A stretch of 64,000 nt of DNA, taken from Opitutaceae bacterium (lineage in GTDB: Bacteria; Verrucomicrobiota; Verrucomicrobiia; Opitutales; Opitutaceae). The notes under the pieces were generated by a model. The model saw only the letters and a list, made by a program, of their open reading frames with translations. It had not been told where the DNA came from and ran no database searches. The stretch is from NCBI GenBank assembly GCA_027482185.1, contig JAIXWF010000013.1, positions 1,364,001 to 1,428,000 on the forward strand, given 5' to 3'. Below, piece after piece: positions 44,145-52,047 of this stretch (position 1 is the stretch's first letter; every line of letters starts with the position of its first letter). A program made the position numbers and the translations under genes.

Positions 44145-45227
44145 ATGTTGCACGCTCCTCTCTTCACGCCGGTCGCGTTGGGCGACCTCCGCCTCCCGAA
44201 CCGCATCGTCATGGCCCCGCTCACGCGCTGCCGCGCCGATGCCGACCATGTGCCCACGGCCATCATGGCGGAGTACTACGCGCAGCGCGCGAGCGCCGGC
44301 CTGATCGTCGCCGAGGCAACCATGGTGATGGAGGGCAACTCGGCCTTCGGGGGCCGCGAGCCCGGCATCTACTCCGCCGCGCAGGTCGCGGCGTGGCAAC
44401 GCGTGACCGCCGCCGTGCACGCCAAGGGCGGCCGCATTTTGCTCCAGCTGTGGCACGGCGGCCGCGCCTGCCATTCCCTGCTCAACGGCGGCCGGCAGCC
44501 GGTCGCGCCGAGCGCGGTGGCGATCGCCAACGACGAGATCCACACGCCGCAGGGCAAGAAACCCTACGAGACGCCGCGGGCGCTGCGCGACGACGAGCTG
44601 CCCGGCATCGTCGCGGGCTTCCGCCGCGCGGCGGAGAACGCGAAGGCGGCCGGCTTCGACGGCGTGGAGATCCACGGCGCCAACGGCTATCTGCTCGACC
44701 AGTTCCTCCGCGACGGCAGCAACCGCCGCAGCGGTCCCTATGGCGGTTCGATCGCGAACCGTGCCCGCCTGCTGCTCGAAGCCACCGACGCCGCGATCGC
44801 GGTGTGGGGCGCGGGCCGGGTCGGCGTGCGGCTTTCGCCCGTGAACAGTTTCAACGACATGCGGGACAGCGACCCCGTCGCGCTCACGGCCCATGTCGCC
44901 GCCGAGCTGGACCGCCGGGGCATCGCGTTCCTGCATCTCATGCGCGGCGATTTCTTCGGCGTGCAGAAGGCCGACGTCGTCGCGCCGGCGCGCGCGGCGT
45001 TCAAGGGCGCCTTGGTCAACAATATGGGCTTCTCGCCGGCCGAGGCCGCCGACGCCGTCGGCTCGGGCGCCCTCGCCGCGGTCGCGTTCGGCCACCACTA
45101 CGTGAGCAATCCCGACTTGGCGGAGCGCATCCGGGCGGGCGTGCCGCTGGTCGAGCCGAATCCCGCTACGTTCTACACCAACGACGCGGCGGGCTACACC
45201 GACTACCCGACGCTGGCGCAGGCCTGA
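44145..45227 (+). CDS. NADH:flavin oxidoreductase, Old Yellow Enzyme family
   Basis: A 360-residue FMN-dependent oxidoreductase that would reduce activated C=C bonds using NAD(P)H. The TIM barrel begins PVALGDLRLPNRIVMAPLTR. The substrate-binding pair His177/Asn180 is in EIHGANGYLLDQFL, and the QLWHGGR strand is at 101-107. The late VAFGHHYVSNPDL is the FMN phosphate-binding region. Its length and motifs match NemA/OYE1-type enzymes. It is convergent with the esterase gene, 22 bp apart. Confidence 0.93.
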   Translation: MLHAPLFTPVALGDLRLPNRIVMAPLTRCRADADHVPTAIMAEYYAQRASAGLIVAEATMVMEGNSAFGGREPGIYSAAQVAAWQRVTAAVHAKGGRILLQLWHGGRACHSLLNGGRQPVAPSAVAIANDEIHTPQGKKPYETPRALRDDELPGIVAGFRRAAENAKAAGFDGVEIHGANGYLLDQFLRDGSNRRSGPYGGSIANRARLLLEATDAAIAVWGAGRVGVRLSPVNSFNDMRDSDPVALTAHVAAELDRRGIAFLHLMRGDFFGVQKADVVAPARAAFKGALVNNMGFSPAEAADAVGSGALAAVAFGHHYVSNPDLAERIRAGVPLVEPNPATFYTNDAAGYTDYPTLAQA

Positions 45228-45249
45228 ATCCGCTTTCCCGATACCGCGG

Positions 45250-46125
45250 TCAGGGCGCCGGGGCCGGCAGCGTCGGCTCGCCCCGCACCCAGCCGAGGGA
45301 CGCGAGAAAGCGGTCCGCCTCGCGGACCGTGAGCGCGTAGGCTTTGCCGCCGCCGGGACCGCGATGGTTGAAGAAGCCGTGGCCTTCGCCTTCGTAAAGG
45401 TGAAGGTCGCAGCGGACGCCGGCCTGGCGCATCGCGGCGCGGAAACGCTCCAGCGTGGCGACCGGGATGAGGTTGTCCTTGGTGCCGAGGAAGACGACGG
45501 CGGGCGGGTCGTCGCGCGAGACGTTGTGCGCGGGCGACAACTCCGGGAAACGCGCGCCGACGCGGGCGGTGCCCCAGCCGCCGGGGCCGTTGTCGAGGAC
45601 CGGGTTGAAGAGAATCAGCGCGGCGGGCTTGGCGGAAATCTTGCGGTCGTCCGCGGGATCGTCGACGCCGTCGACCAACCCCGCGTGCGCGGCCAGATGC
45701 CCGCCGGCCGAGCCGCCGGCCGCGGCGATGCGCGCGGGATCGATGCCGAGTTCGCCGGCGTGGGTGCGGACCCAGCGCAGGGCGGAGCGGGCATCGTGGA
45801 TGCACACGTCGGGCGGGTGGGCCGATTTGGCTTCGAGCAGGCGGTACTGTACCTGGATGCAGACGAGGCCGCGGGAGGCGAAGTACCGGCTCTGCTCGTC
45901 GAATTGCGTCGGGGCGCCGCCGGTCCAGCCGCCGCCGTGGAAGAACACGATGGCCGGCCGGGGAGCGGCCGACGGCGCGTCGGCGGGGCGCGTGATGTAA
46001 AGTTTCAGTTCCCGATCGCCGACGCGCTTGTAGACGCGGGACTCGCGGGCCTCGGGCGTCGGCACCGCCGCAGAGGCGGTAGCCGCGGCGCCAAGGATGA
46101 GCAGGGCAAGGAGCGGTAATCTCAT
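45250..46125 (-). CDS. Secreted alpha/beta-hydrolase, acetyl-esterase-like (HSL family)
   Basis: A 291-residue exported esterase. The signal peptide MRLPLLALLILGAAATASA precedes an alpha/beta-hydrolase fold. The oxyanion motif HGGGW is at residues 63-67, the nucleophile Ser139 is in GGSAGG, Asp217 is in TKDN and His249 is in GEGHGF. Hydrolases of this type remove acetyl or short acyl groups, often from carbohydrates. It is divergent from the very large TonB receptor (225 bp between), so it may act on the same imported glycan. The ATG at the signal peptide is chosen over a longer reading. Confidence 0.9.
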   Translation of the reverse strand: MRLPLLALLILGAAATASAAVPTPEARESRVYKRVGDRELKLYITRPADAPSAAPRPAIVFFHGGGWTGGAPTQFDEQSRYFASRGLVCIQVQYRLLEAKSAHPPDVCIHDARSALRWVRTHAGELGIDPARIAAAGGSAGGHLAAHAGLVDGVDDPADDRKISAKPAALILFNPVLDNGPGGWGTARVGARFPELSPAHNVSRDDPPAVVFLGTKDNLIPVATLERFRAAMRQAGVRCDLHLYEGEGHGFFNHRGPGGGKAYALTVREADRFLASLGWVRGEPTLPAPAP

Positions 46126-46211
46126 GGGGCGGGGAAGGGGTGGCGGACCTTGCACCGGAAACACACCGCAAAGCAAGGAGCGGACAGCGCGGGCCGGCGG
46201 ACGGCGGCGAA

Positions 46212-46300
46212 TCTGACGGGGCGATTTCTTACTTTTCGCTCTGTTTTGGGCCGTTACTAGGTAGTTTCGTCGGCTCCCGCGATGCTACATTGCGGCGTGC
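46212..46300 (+). promoter_or_regulatory. AT-richer upstream region of the large TonB receptor gene
   Basis: This part of the 225-bp divergent gap is far richer in A/T than its surroundings (TTTCTTACTTTTCGCTCTG...). It probably holds the promoter for the receptor. No consensus -35/-10 pair could be fixed. Confidence 0.3.
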
Positions 46301-46350
46301 AGTGTTTGCAGGGCCACCCCGGCCCGGCACGGCCCAGACCCAAACCCCCT

Positions 46351-49300
46351 ATGACCTCATCAAGCTACCGTTTGAATCGGAGCGCCGCCCGTTGGGCCGC
46401 CGCCTCCGCGCTTGTGCTTGGCCTTTCCCCGGCGTTTTTGCCGGCCCAGCAGGCGCCCGCGCCGTCGCCCACGGCGCCGCTCCAGCCCGATCCGAAGAAG
46501 CCCGCGGCCGTGCCCGTGACCGGAGCGCCGGCGACGCCGGCCAAGCCGGAGGCCGGCGAGATCCCGGTCCAGCTCTCGCCCTTCGAAGTGATCGCCGACA
46601 CCAAGGGCTACTTCGCCTCGAACACGATGTCCGGCACGCGCCTGAACTCGAAAATCGAGGACCTCGGCCAGTCGATCACCGTGATGACCAAGGAGCAGAT
46701 GGCCGACTTCGCGATGCTCGATATCAACGACATCTTCGACCACTTCGCGAGCACCGAGGGCACCAACTCCTACTCCGCCTTCGAACTCGACCGCACCGGC
46801 GCCGTCACCGACAACGTCAGCCTCGACCCGAACAACGCCAACCGCGTCCGCGGCATCGGTTCCGCCAATATCGCTTTCAACAACATCGCGATGTCCGGCC
46901 GCGTGGCGGTCGATCCGCTGTGGATGGATTCGCTCGAACTCAGCCGCGGTCCCAACGCCAACATCTTCGGCCTGGGCAATTCCTCCGGCACCGTGAACCA
47001 GGTGCCGTCGACCGCGAACCTGACGCGCGATTTCACCAAGCTCGAATTCCGCGGCGACAGCTACGGCGGCTGGCGCGCGTCCTTCGACGCGAACCGCATG
47101 CTCCTGAAGAACAAGGTGGCGCTGCGGGCCAGCTACGCGAACCAGCACACGGCCTTCGTGCGCAAGCCGTCCGGCGAGGATGCCCGGCGCCTCAGCCTCC
47201 AGGCGAAGGTCCGGCCGTTCCAGAACACGACGGTGGCGGTCTCGTGGTACAACTTCCGCAACGCGTCCGTCCGGCCGAATTTCACGACGCCGCGCGACTA
47301 CATCACGAGTTGGATCGCCGCCGGCCGCCCCGGCTGGAATCCGGTCACGCGCCTGATGACCATCAACGGCGCCAGCTTCGGCCAGGGCGCGGGCGGCACG
47401 CTGCAGGCCGGTTCGACCACGCCGATCACGACGCTGCCCAGCTACTTCGCCGGCAACGACGCCCGCGCGGTTTTCCGCATCGGTGCGCCGGGCGAAGCGC
47501 CGTACTACTCGGCTCCGTCCAACAACACCAACGCCACCTCGCCGCTCCTCAACGTCGCGAGCACGATCCGCTTCGTGCAGACCGCGCCGGTCAATGCCTA
47601 CGGCGCCGCGCAGCCGCTCTTCGCGTCGAACGCCGCGATCTCGGACAAGTCGCTCTACGACTGGGAAGAGATCAATCTCAACGGCTCGGGCAAGCAGTGG
47701 GACGACGTCAACACGTACATGGCCCAGCTCGACCAGATCTTCCTCAATAGCCAGCGGCACACGCTCGCGGCGCAGGCGACGTTCGTGCGCGAGGATGCCA
47801 AACGGCTCCAGAACCTGCCGATGGGCCCCGCCAGCGTGAACAGCACCGTCGGCCAACTCATGGCCGATCCCAATATCGTGAACCTCGACGGTTCGCCGAA
47901 TCCGTACTACGGCCGCCCCTACCTCAAGACGACGGAGCCGTTCTACCGCGAACAGCCGCTGGAGTGGACCACCGTCCGCAGCCAGCTCGCCTATCGCCTG
48001 AACATGGCGCGGAACGAAGGCTGGACCAAGTGGCTCGGCACCCAGCAGCTGCTCGGCTACCACGAATACAAGGACCAGCAGAATCGCCAGTACGCGTACC
48101 GCCACACGCCCACGAATCTCAGCATCCCGTGGATCAAGGCGCTTTACGACGCGGGCGTTCCGATCGCGAGCCGCACGACCTCCGGCACGCGCTACCAGAT
48201 CGCCCCGGGCAACGTCGGCCGCATGTACGAACAGTACTACGTCGGCAGCACGCCGGGCGGCCCGGTCCAGTACGGCCCCAGCAACTTCCCTGAAGGTGTC
48301 ACCCTGCCGTTGGTTTGGGGCGATGCGGGCAATTGGCGCCGCGACCAGACCGCGGTGGAATTCACGCCCAGCCCCGACGGCGGCGGCGGTCAGGCCTCGC
48401 GGCAGCTCATCATCAAGACCCTCGGCGGCGTGCTCCAAAGCACGTTCCTCGACGGCCGGCTCGTCGCGACCGTCGGCGTGCGCGAGGACAAAGTCTTCTC
48501 GCGGAACGCGCCGTCCGCCACCCTCACGCCGGACCTGCGCGCCTACGACTACGGGCTCTCCGACCAGTGGCTGCCCACTTGGCTGAAAGCGGAGGGCAAG
48601 ACGAAGACGTCGTCGGCGGTCGTCCGTCCGTTCCGCGATCTCCGCTTCCTCACCGCCCAGGCCAATTCCGGCAGTCCCGTCGCCCGCTTCCTTGCCGAAG
48701 CCGCCGGCAGCCTCAGCTTTACCTACAACCGTTCCGACAACTTCATCCCGCAGGGCCCGGCGGTCGACCTGTTCCTCCGCCCGCTCCCGAACCAGACGGG
48801 CAAGACGGTCGACAAGGGACTTTGGGTCACGCTGTTCGACGGGAAAATGTCGCTGCGCTACAACCGCTACCAGACGGACCAGATCAACATCCGCAACGGC
48901 GACATCGCCACCATCGCCCAGCGCGTGCTGCGCGCCGACGGCCTCAACGCCGCGGACGCGTGGAACCTCCAGGATCGCGCCACCGAATGGATCACCCAGC
49001 TCAATCCCACGTTCACCCCCGCGCAGATCAAGACCGCCGTCGCCCGCACGATGGGCCTGCCCGAGGCCACGATCGATGCGCTCGAGTCCAACATCGCCGC
49101 CGGCACGTTGTCCGCGACGCAGGACTACGTTTCCAAAGGCCAGGAACTCGAGATCAACGTCAACCCCGTGCGCTCCTGGACCGTCAGCGCCTCGGTCACG
49201 AAGACGGAGGCCGTCAACAAGAACGCCGGCAACACGATCGAGGAATGGATCAACCAGCGCATGCCGATCTGGACCACGGTCGAGGATCCGCGCTTCAATC

Positions 49301-49887
49301 GGTCGTCCCCGGGCGGTGCGAACCTCCCGGTCGGCGCCAACGGCAATTTGCTCTGGCGAAACATTCTCGGCACGGCGTTCACGACCGCGAATTACAACGC
49401 GACGAATTCCGCCGCGACCAACTACACGACGTTCGTCGAGGGCCCGCTCGCCGTCTACCGCCAGCTCGAAGGCCGCCCGCGCCCGCAGATCCGCAAGTAC
49501 GCGTTCAAAATGAGCACGCGTTACTCGCTCTCCGGGATGACCGATCACCGCATCCTGAAGAACTTCAACGTCGGCGGCTCGCTGCGCTGGCAGGACAAGG
49601 GCGCGATCGGCTTCTACGGCGTGCAATCGCTGCCGGCGACGATCACCGCGCTGAATCCGAACCGCCCGATCTACTCCAAGGCCGAGTCCTTCGTGGACCT
49701 GTTCGTCGGTTACAATACCCGGCTCTTCCGCGACAAGGTCCGCGCGCGCTTCCAACTCAACGTGAAGAATGTCCAGGAGCCCGGCGGCGGCCTGCAGGTT
49801 ACCCAGGCGTTCCCCGACGGCACGCCGCTCGCCTACCGTATCGTCGACCCGCGACAGTTCATTCTGTCGGCTTCGTTCGATCTTTGA
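46351..49887 (+). CDS. Large TonB-dependent receptor (Verrucomicrobia type)
   Basis: A 1178-residue outer-membrane receptor. A signal peptide is followed by a Pro/Ala-rich spacer (about residues 33-75) and a PFEVIADTKGYFASNTMSGT plug start. The plug then reads DLGQSITVMTKEQM and SLELSRGPNANIFGLGNSSG. The barrel ends LSASFDL. The size is well above the usual 700-900 residues and extra loops are spread over residues 300-700. A strong terminator follows 24 bp after the stop. It is similar at its C-terminus to the receptor cut at 64000. The ligand is probably a glycan or glycan fragment, inferred from the neighbouring esterase. Confidence 0.92.
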   Translation: MTSSSYRLNRSAARWAAASALVLGLSPAFLPAQQAPAPSPTAPLQPDPKKPAAVPVTGAPATPAKPEAGEIPVQLSPFEVIADTKGYFASNTMSGTRLNSKIEDLGQSITVMTKEQMADFAMLDINDIFDHFASTEGTNSYSAFELDRTGAVTDNVSLDPNNANRVRGIGSANIAFNNIAMSGRVAVDPLWMDSLELSRGPNANIFGLGNSSGTVNQVPSTANLTRDFTKLEFRGDSYGGWRASFDANRMLLKNKVALRASYANQHTAFVRKPSGEDARRLSLQAKVRPFQNTTVAVSWYNFRNASVRPNFTTPRDYITSWIAAGRPGWNPVTRLMTINGASFGQGAGGTLQAGSTTPITTLPSYFAGNDARAVFRIGAPGEAPYYSAPSNNTNATSPLLNVASTIRFVQTAPVNAYGAAQPLFASNAAISDKSLYDWEEINLNGSGKQWDDVNTYMAQLDQIFLNSQRHTLAAQATFVREDAKRLQNLPMGPASVNSTVGQLMADPNIVNLDGSPNPYYGRPYLKTTEPFYREQPLEWTTVRSQLAYRLNMARNEGWTKWLGTQQLLGYHEYKDQQNRQYAYRHTPTNLSIPWIKALYDAGVPIASRTTSGTRYQIAPGNVGRMYEQYYVGSTPGGPVQYGPSNFPEGVTLPLVWGDAGNWRRDQTAVEFTPSPDGGGGQASRQLIIKTLGGVLQSTFLDGRLVATVGVREDKVFSRNAPSATLTPDLRAYDYGLSDQWLPTWLKAEGKTKTSSAVVRPFRDLRFLTAQANSGSPVARFLAEAAGSLSFTYNRSDNFIPQGPAVDLFLRPLPNQTGKTVDKGLWVTLFDGKMSLRYNRYQTDQINIRNGDIATIAQRVLRADGLNAADAWNLQDRATEWITQLNPTFTPAQIKTAVARTMGLPEATIDALESNIAAGTLSATQDYVSKGQELEINVNPVRSWTVSASVTKTEAVNKNAGNTIEEWINQRMPIWTTVEDPRFNRSSPGGANLPVGANGNLLWRNILGTAFTTANYNATNSAATNYTTFVEGPLAVYRQLEGRPRPQIRKYAFKMSTRYSLSGMTDHRILKNFNVGGSLRWQDKGAIGFYGVQSLPATITALNPNRPIYSKAESFVDLFVGYNTRLFRDKVRARFQLNVKNVQEPGGGLQVTQAFPDGTPLAYRIVDPRQFILSASFDL

Positions 49888-49910
49888 GACTGCCGACCGC
49901 AGTCGCCTCG

Positions 49911-49940
49911 GCCGCCGCTCTTCGGAGCGGCGGCTTTTTT
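49911..49940 (+). terminator. Rho-independent terminator
   Basis: A perfect 10-bp stem GCCGCCGCTC / GAGCGGCGGC closed by a stable TTCG tetraloop and followed by six T. It lies 24 bp after the large TonB receptor stop and should end its transcript. Confidence 0.92.
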
Positions 49941-50029
49941 GTGCCGGTTCCGGAAGTGCGAACGCCGGCCATTCCGCGCGGCAAACGGCTTGCCCGGTCC
50001 GCGGCCCGCCGGTTCGTTCGTGTTCCCCG

Positions 50030-51952
50030 ATGAAGACCCCGTCACGCCCCGCTTCGCCCGCCGCGCCCGTGCCGGCGGATCCGGCCGCGAAGCCGTGGCG
50101 GCCGGGCCTCGCTTTTGCGGCGCTGCTCGGCGTGCTGCTCGTCGTCTATTTTCCGGCCCTGCAGGGCGAGTTTCTTTGGGACGATGCGGGCCACGTGACG
50201 CGGCCCGACCTGCAATCCTGGTCGGGCCTCGCGCGGATCTGGTTCGAAGTCGGCGCGACGCAGCAATATTATCCGCTGCTGCACACGGCGTTTTGGGTCG
50301 AGCATCGGCTCTGGGGCGACGCCGTGCTGGGCTACCATGCCGTCAATGTCGTTTGGCACGCGCTGGCCTCCCTGCTGTTGATCGCGCTGCTGCGCCGGCT
50401 CGCGGTGCCGGGTGCGCTGGCGGCGGGTTGGATTTTCGCCCTGCACCCCGTGGCCGTCGAATCCGTCGCCTGGATTTCCGAGCAGAAGAACACCTTGTCT
50501 GCCGTGTTCCAACTCGCCGCCGCTTTGGCGTGGCTGCGCTACGTGGCTGATCGCACGCCGCGCCGGTACGCAGTCGCGACGCTGTGGTTCGTCGCCGCGT
50601 TGCTGACGAAGACGGTGACCGCGACGCTGCCGGCCGCCCTGCTCGTGCTCGCTTGGTGGCGCCACGGCCGGATCGACTGGCGCGACGACGTGCGGCCGCT
50701 GGTGCCGTGGTTTGTGCTCGGCGTCGGCGCCGGACTCGGGACGGCGTGGCTCGAGACGAACCAGATCGGCGCCGCGGGCGGCGACTTCGCCCTCGGGCCG
50801 CTCGAACGCGGGTTGTTGGCCGGACGCGTGGCGTGGTTTTACCTCGGGAAACTGGTGTGGCCGGCGGACCTGGCGTTTTTCTATCCGCGTTGGACGATCG
50901 ACGCCGGCGCGGCGTGGCAGTGGTTGTTTCCGGCCGCGACGCTGGCCGCGCTCGGCGCGGCGGCGTGGTGGAGCCGGCGGACGCGCGGGCCGCTCGCCGT
51001 CCTGTTGCTGTACGGCGGCATGCTCGTCCCCGTGCTCGGATTCGTGAACGTGTATCCGTTCGTGTTCTCGTACGTGGCGGACCACTTCCAGTACCACGCG
51101 AGCTTCGCGATGATCGCCGGGTTGACCGCGGGAGGAACGCTCGGGATCGCGCGACTTCGTTGGCCGCGGGGCAGCGGGCCGGCGCTGGCGACGACGGCGC
51201 TGCTGGTCCTTGGCGCGCTGACCTGGCGCCAGAGCGGCGATTACCGCGATGTGGTCACCCTCTATCGCGCCACGCTGGCGCGCAGCCCGGAGAGCTGGGT
51301 CGCGCATCTCAATCTGGGCGCCGCGCTCGACGAGGCCGGCGATTCCGCGGCGGCGTTGCCGCACCTGCGGCGGGCGCTGGAACTCAAGCCCGGACACCCG
51401 GAAACCCTCAATACTCTCGGCAACACGCTGAACCGCCTCGGCCGCCCGGCCGAAGCCCGGCCCTTGCTGGAACAGGCGGTGCAACGGCAGCCGCGGTTCG
51501 CCGCGGCGCACAATACGCTCGGCGTCGCGCGCATGGCGCTCGGCGAACACGAAGCGGGTCTTGCCGCTTTCCGCCGGGCCGTCGAACTCGCACCCGGCCT
51601 CGTGACCGCCCAGGTGAACCTCGGCTGGGCGTTGGTCCAGGGCGGACGCCGCGCCGAGGGCCTGGAGCGGCTGCAGCGGGTGCACCGCGGGCATCCGGAC
51701 GATGCCGACGCCGCGGCCAAACTCGGCCTTGCGCATGCACTCGGCCGGGAATTTGCCGCCGCCGAGCCGCCGTTGCGCCGTGCCGTCGCCTTGCAGCCGG
51801 AGCGTCCGGATGTGCGGCATGTGCTCGGCGCGGTCCTGCTGGAACTCAGCCGGCCGGCCGAAGCGGCGGCCGAATTCGAGGCGGTGCTGCGGCTCGACCC
51901 CGGTCACCGCGATGCCGCGCTGGGACTTGAGCAGGCGCGGCGCCTGCGTTGA
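50030..51952 (+). CDS. TMTC-like membrane protein with C-terminal TPR domain
   Basis: A 640-residue protein. The N-terminal about 400 residues contain nine to ten hydrophobic helices. The first loop carries FLWDDAGHVTRPDL with the Asp-Asp pair that GT-C mannosyltransferases use, and HPVAVESVAWISEQKNTLSA follows, as in TMTC proteins. The C-terminal about 230 residues form roughly six TPR repeats (for example LNLGAALDEAGDSAAALPHL, LNTLGNTLNRLGRPAEA). It may transfer a lipid-linked sugar to protein on the outer face of the membrane, but this is inferred from family resemblance. It is convergent with the SGNH-GH16 gene (95 bp). Confidence 0.85.
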   Translation: MKTPSRPASPAAPVPADPAAKPWRPGLAFAALLGVLLVVYFPALQGEFLWDDAGHVTRPDLQSWSGLARIWFEVGATQQYYPLLHTAFWVEHRLWGDAVLGYHAVNVVWHALASLLLIALLRRLAVPGALAAGWIFALHPVAVESVAWISEQKNTLSAVFQLAAALAWLRYVADRTPRRYAVATLWFVAALLTKTVTATLPAALLVLAWWRHGRIDWRDDVRPLVPWFVLGVGAGLGTAWLETNQIGAAGGDFALGPLERGLLAGRVAWFYLGKLVWPADLAFFYPRWTIDAGAAWQWLFPAATLAALGAAAWWSRRTRGPLAVLLLYGGMLVPVLGFVNVYPFVFSYVADHFQYHASFAMIAGLTAGGTLGIARLRWPRGSGPALATTALLVLGALTWRQSGDYRDVVTLYRATLARSPESWVAHLNLGAALDEAGDSAAALPHLRRALELKPGHPETLNTLGNTLNRLGRPAEARPLLEQAVQRQPRFAAAHNTLGVARMALGEHEAGLAAFRRAVELAPGLVTAQVNLGWALVQGGRRAEGLERLQRVHRGHPDDADAAAKLGLAHALGREFAAAEPPLRRAVALQPERPDVRHVLGAVLLELSRPAEAAAEFEAVLRLDPGHRDAALGLEQARRLR

Positions 51953-52047
51953 AACGGGTCCGGCATCGCCACATGGCCGCGCGCGCCGGCAAGTGGCGTA
52001 TGGGAATTTGCCCGCGCCCGCGGCCACCGGTCACCTGCCGCCTCGGA

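Noticed and set aside
46360-49755. An 1131-codon open frame on the minus strand
   Set aside because: It is antisense to the large TonB receptor gene, with Arg/Val/Ala-rich shadow composition and no export signal.
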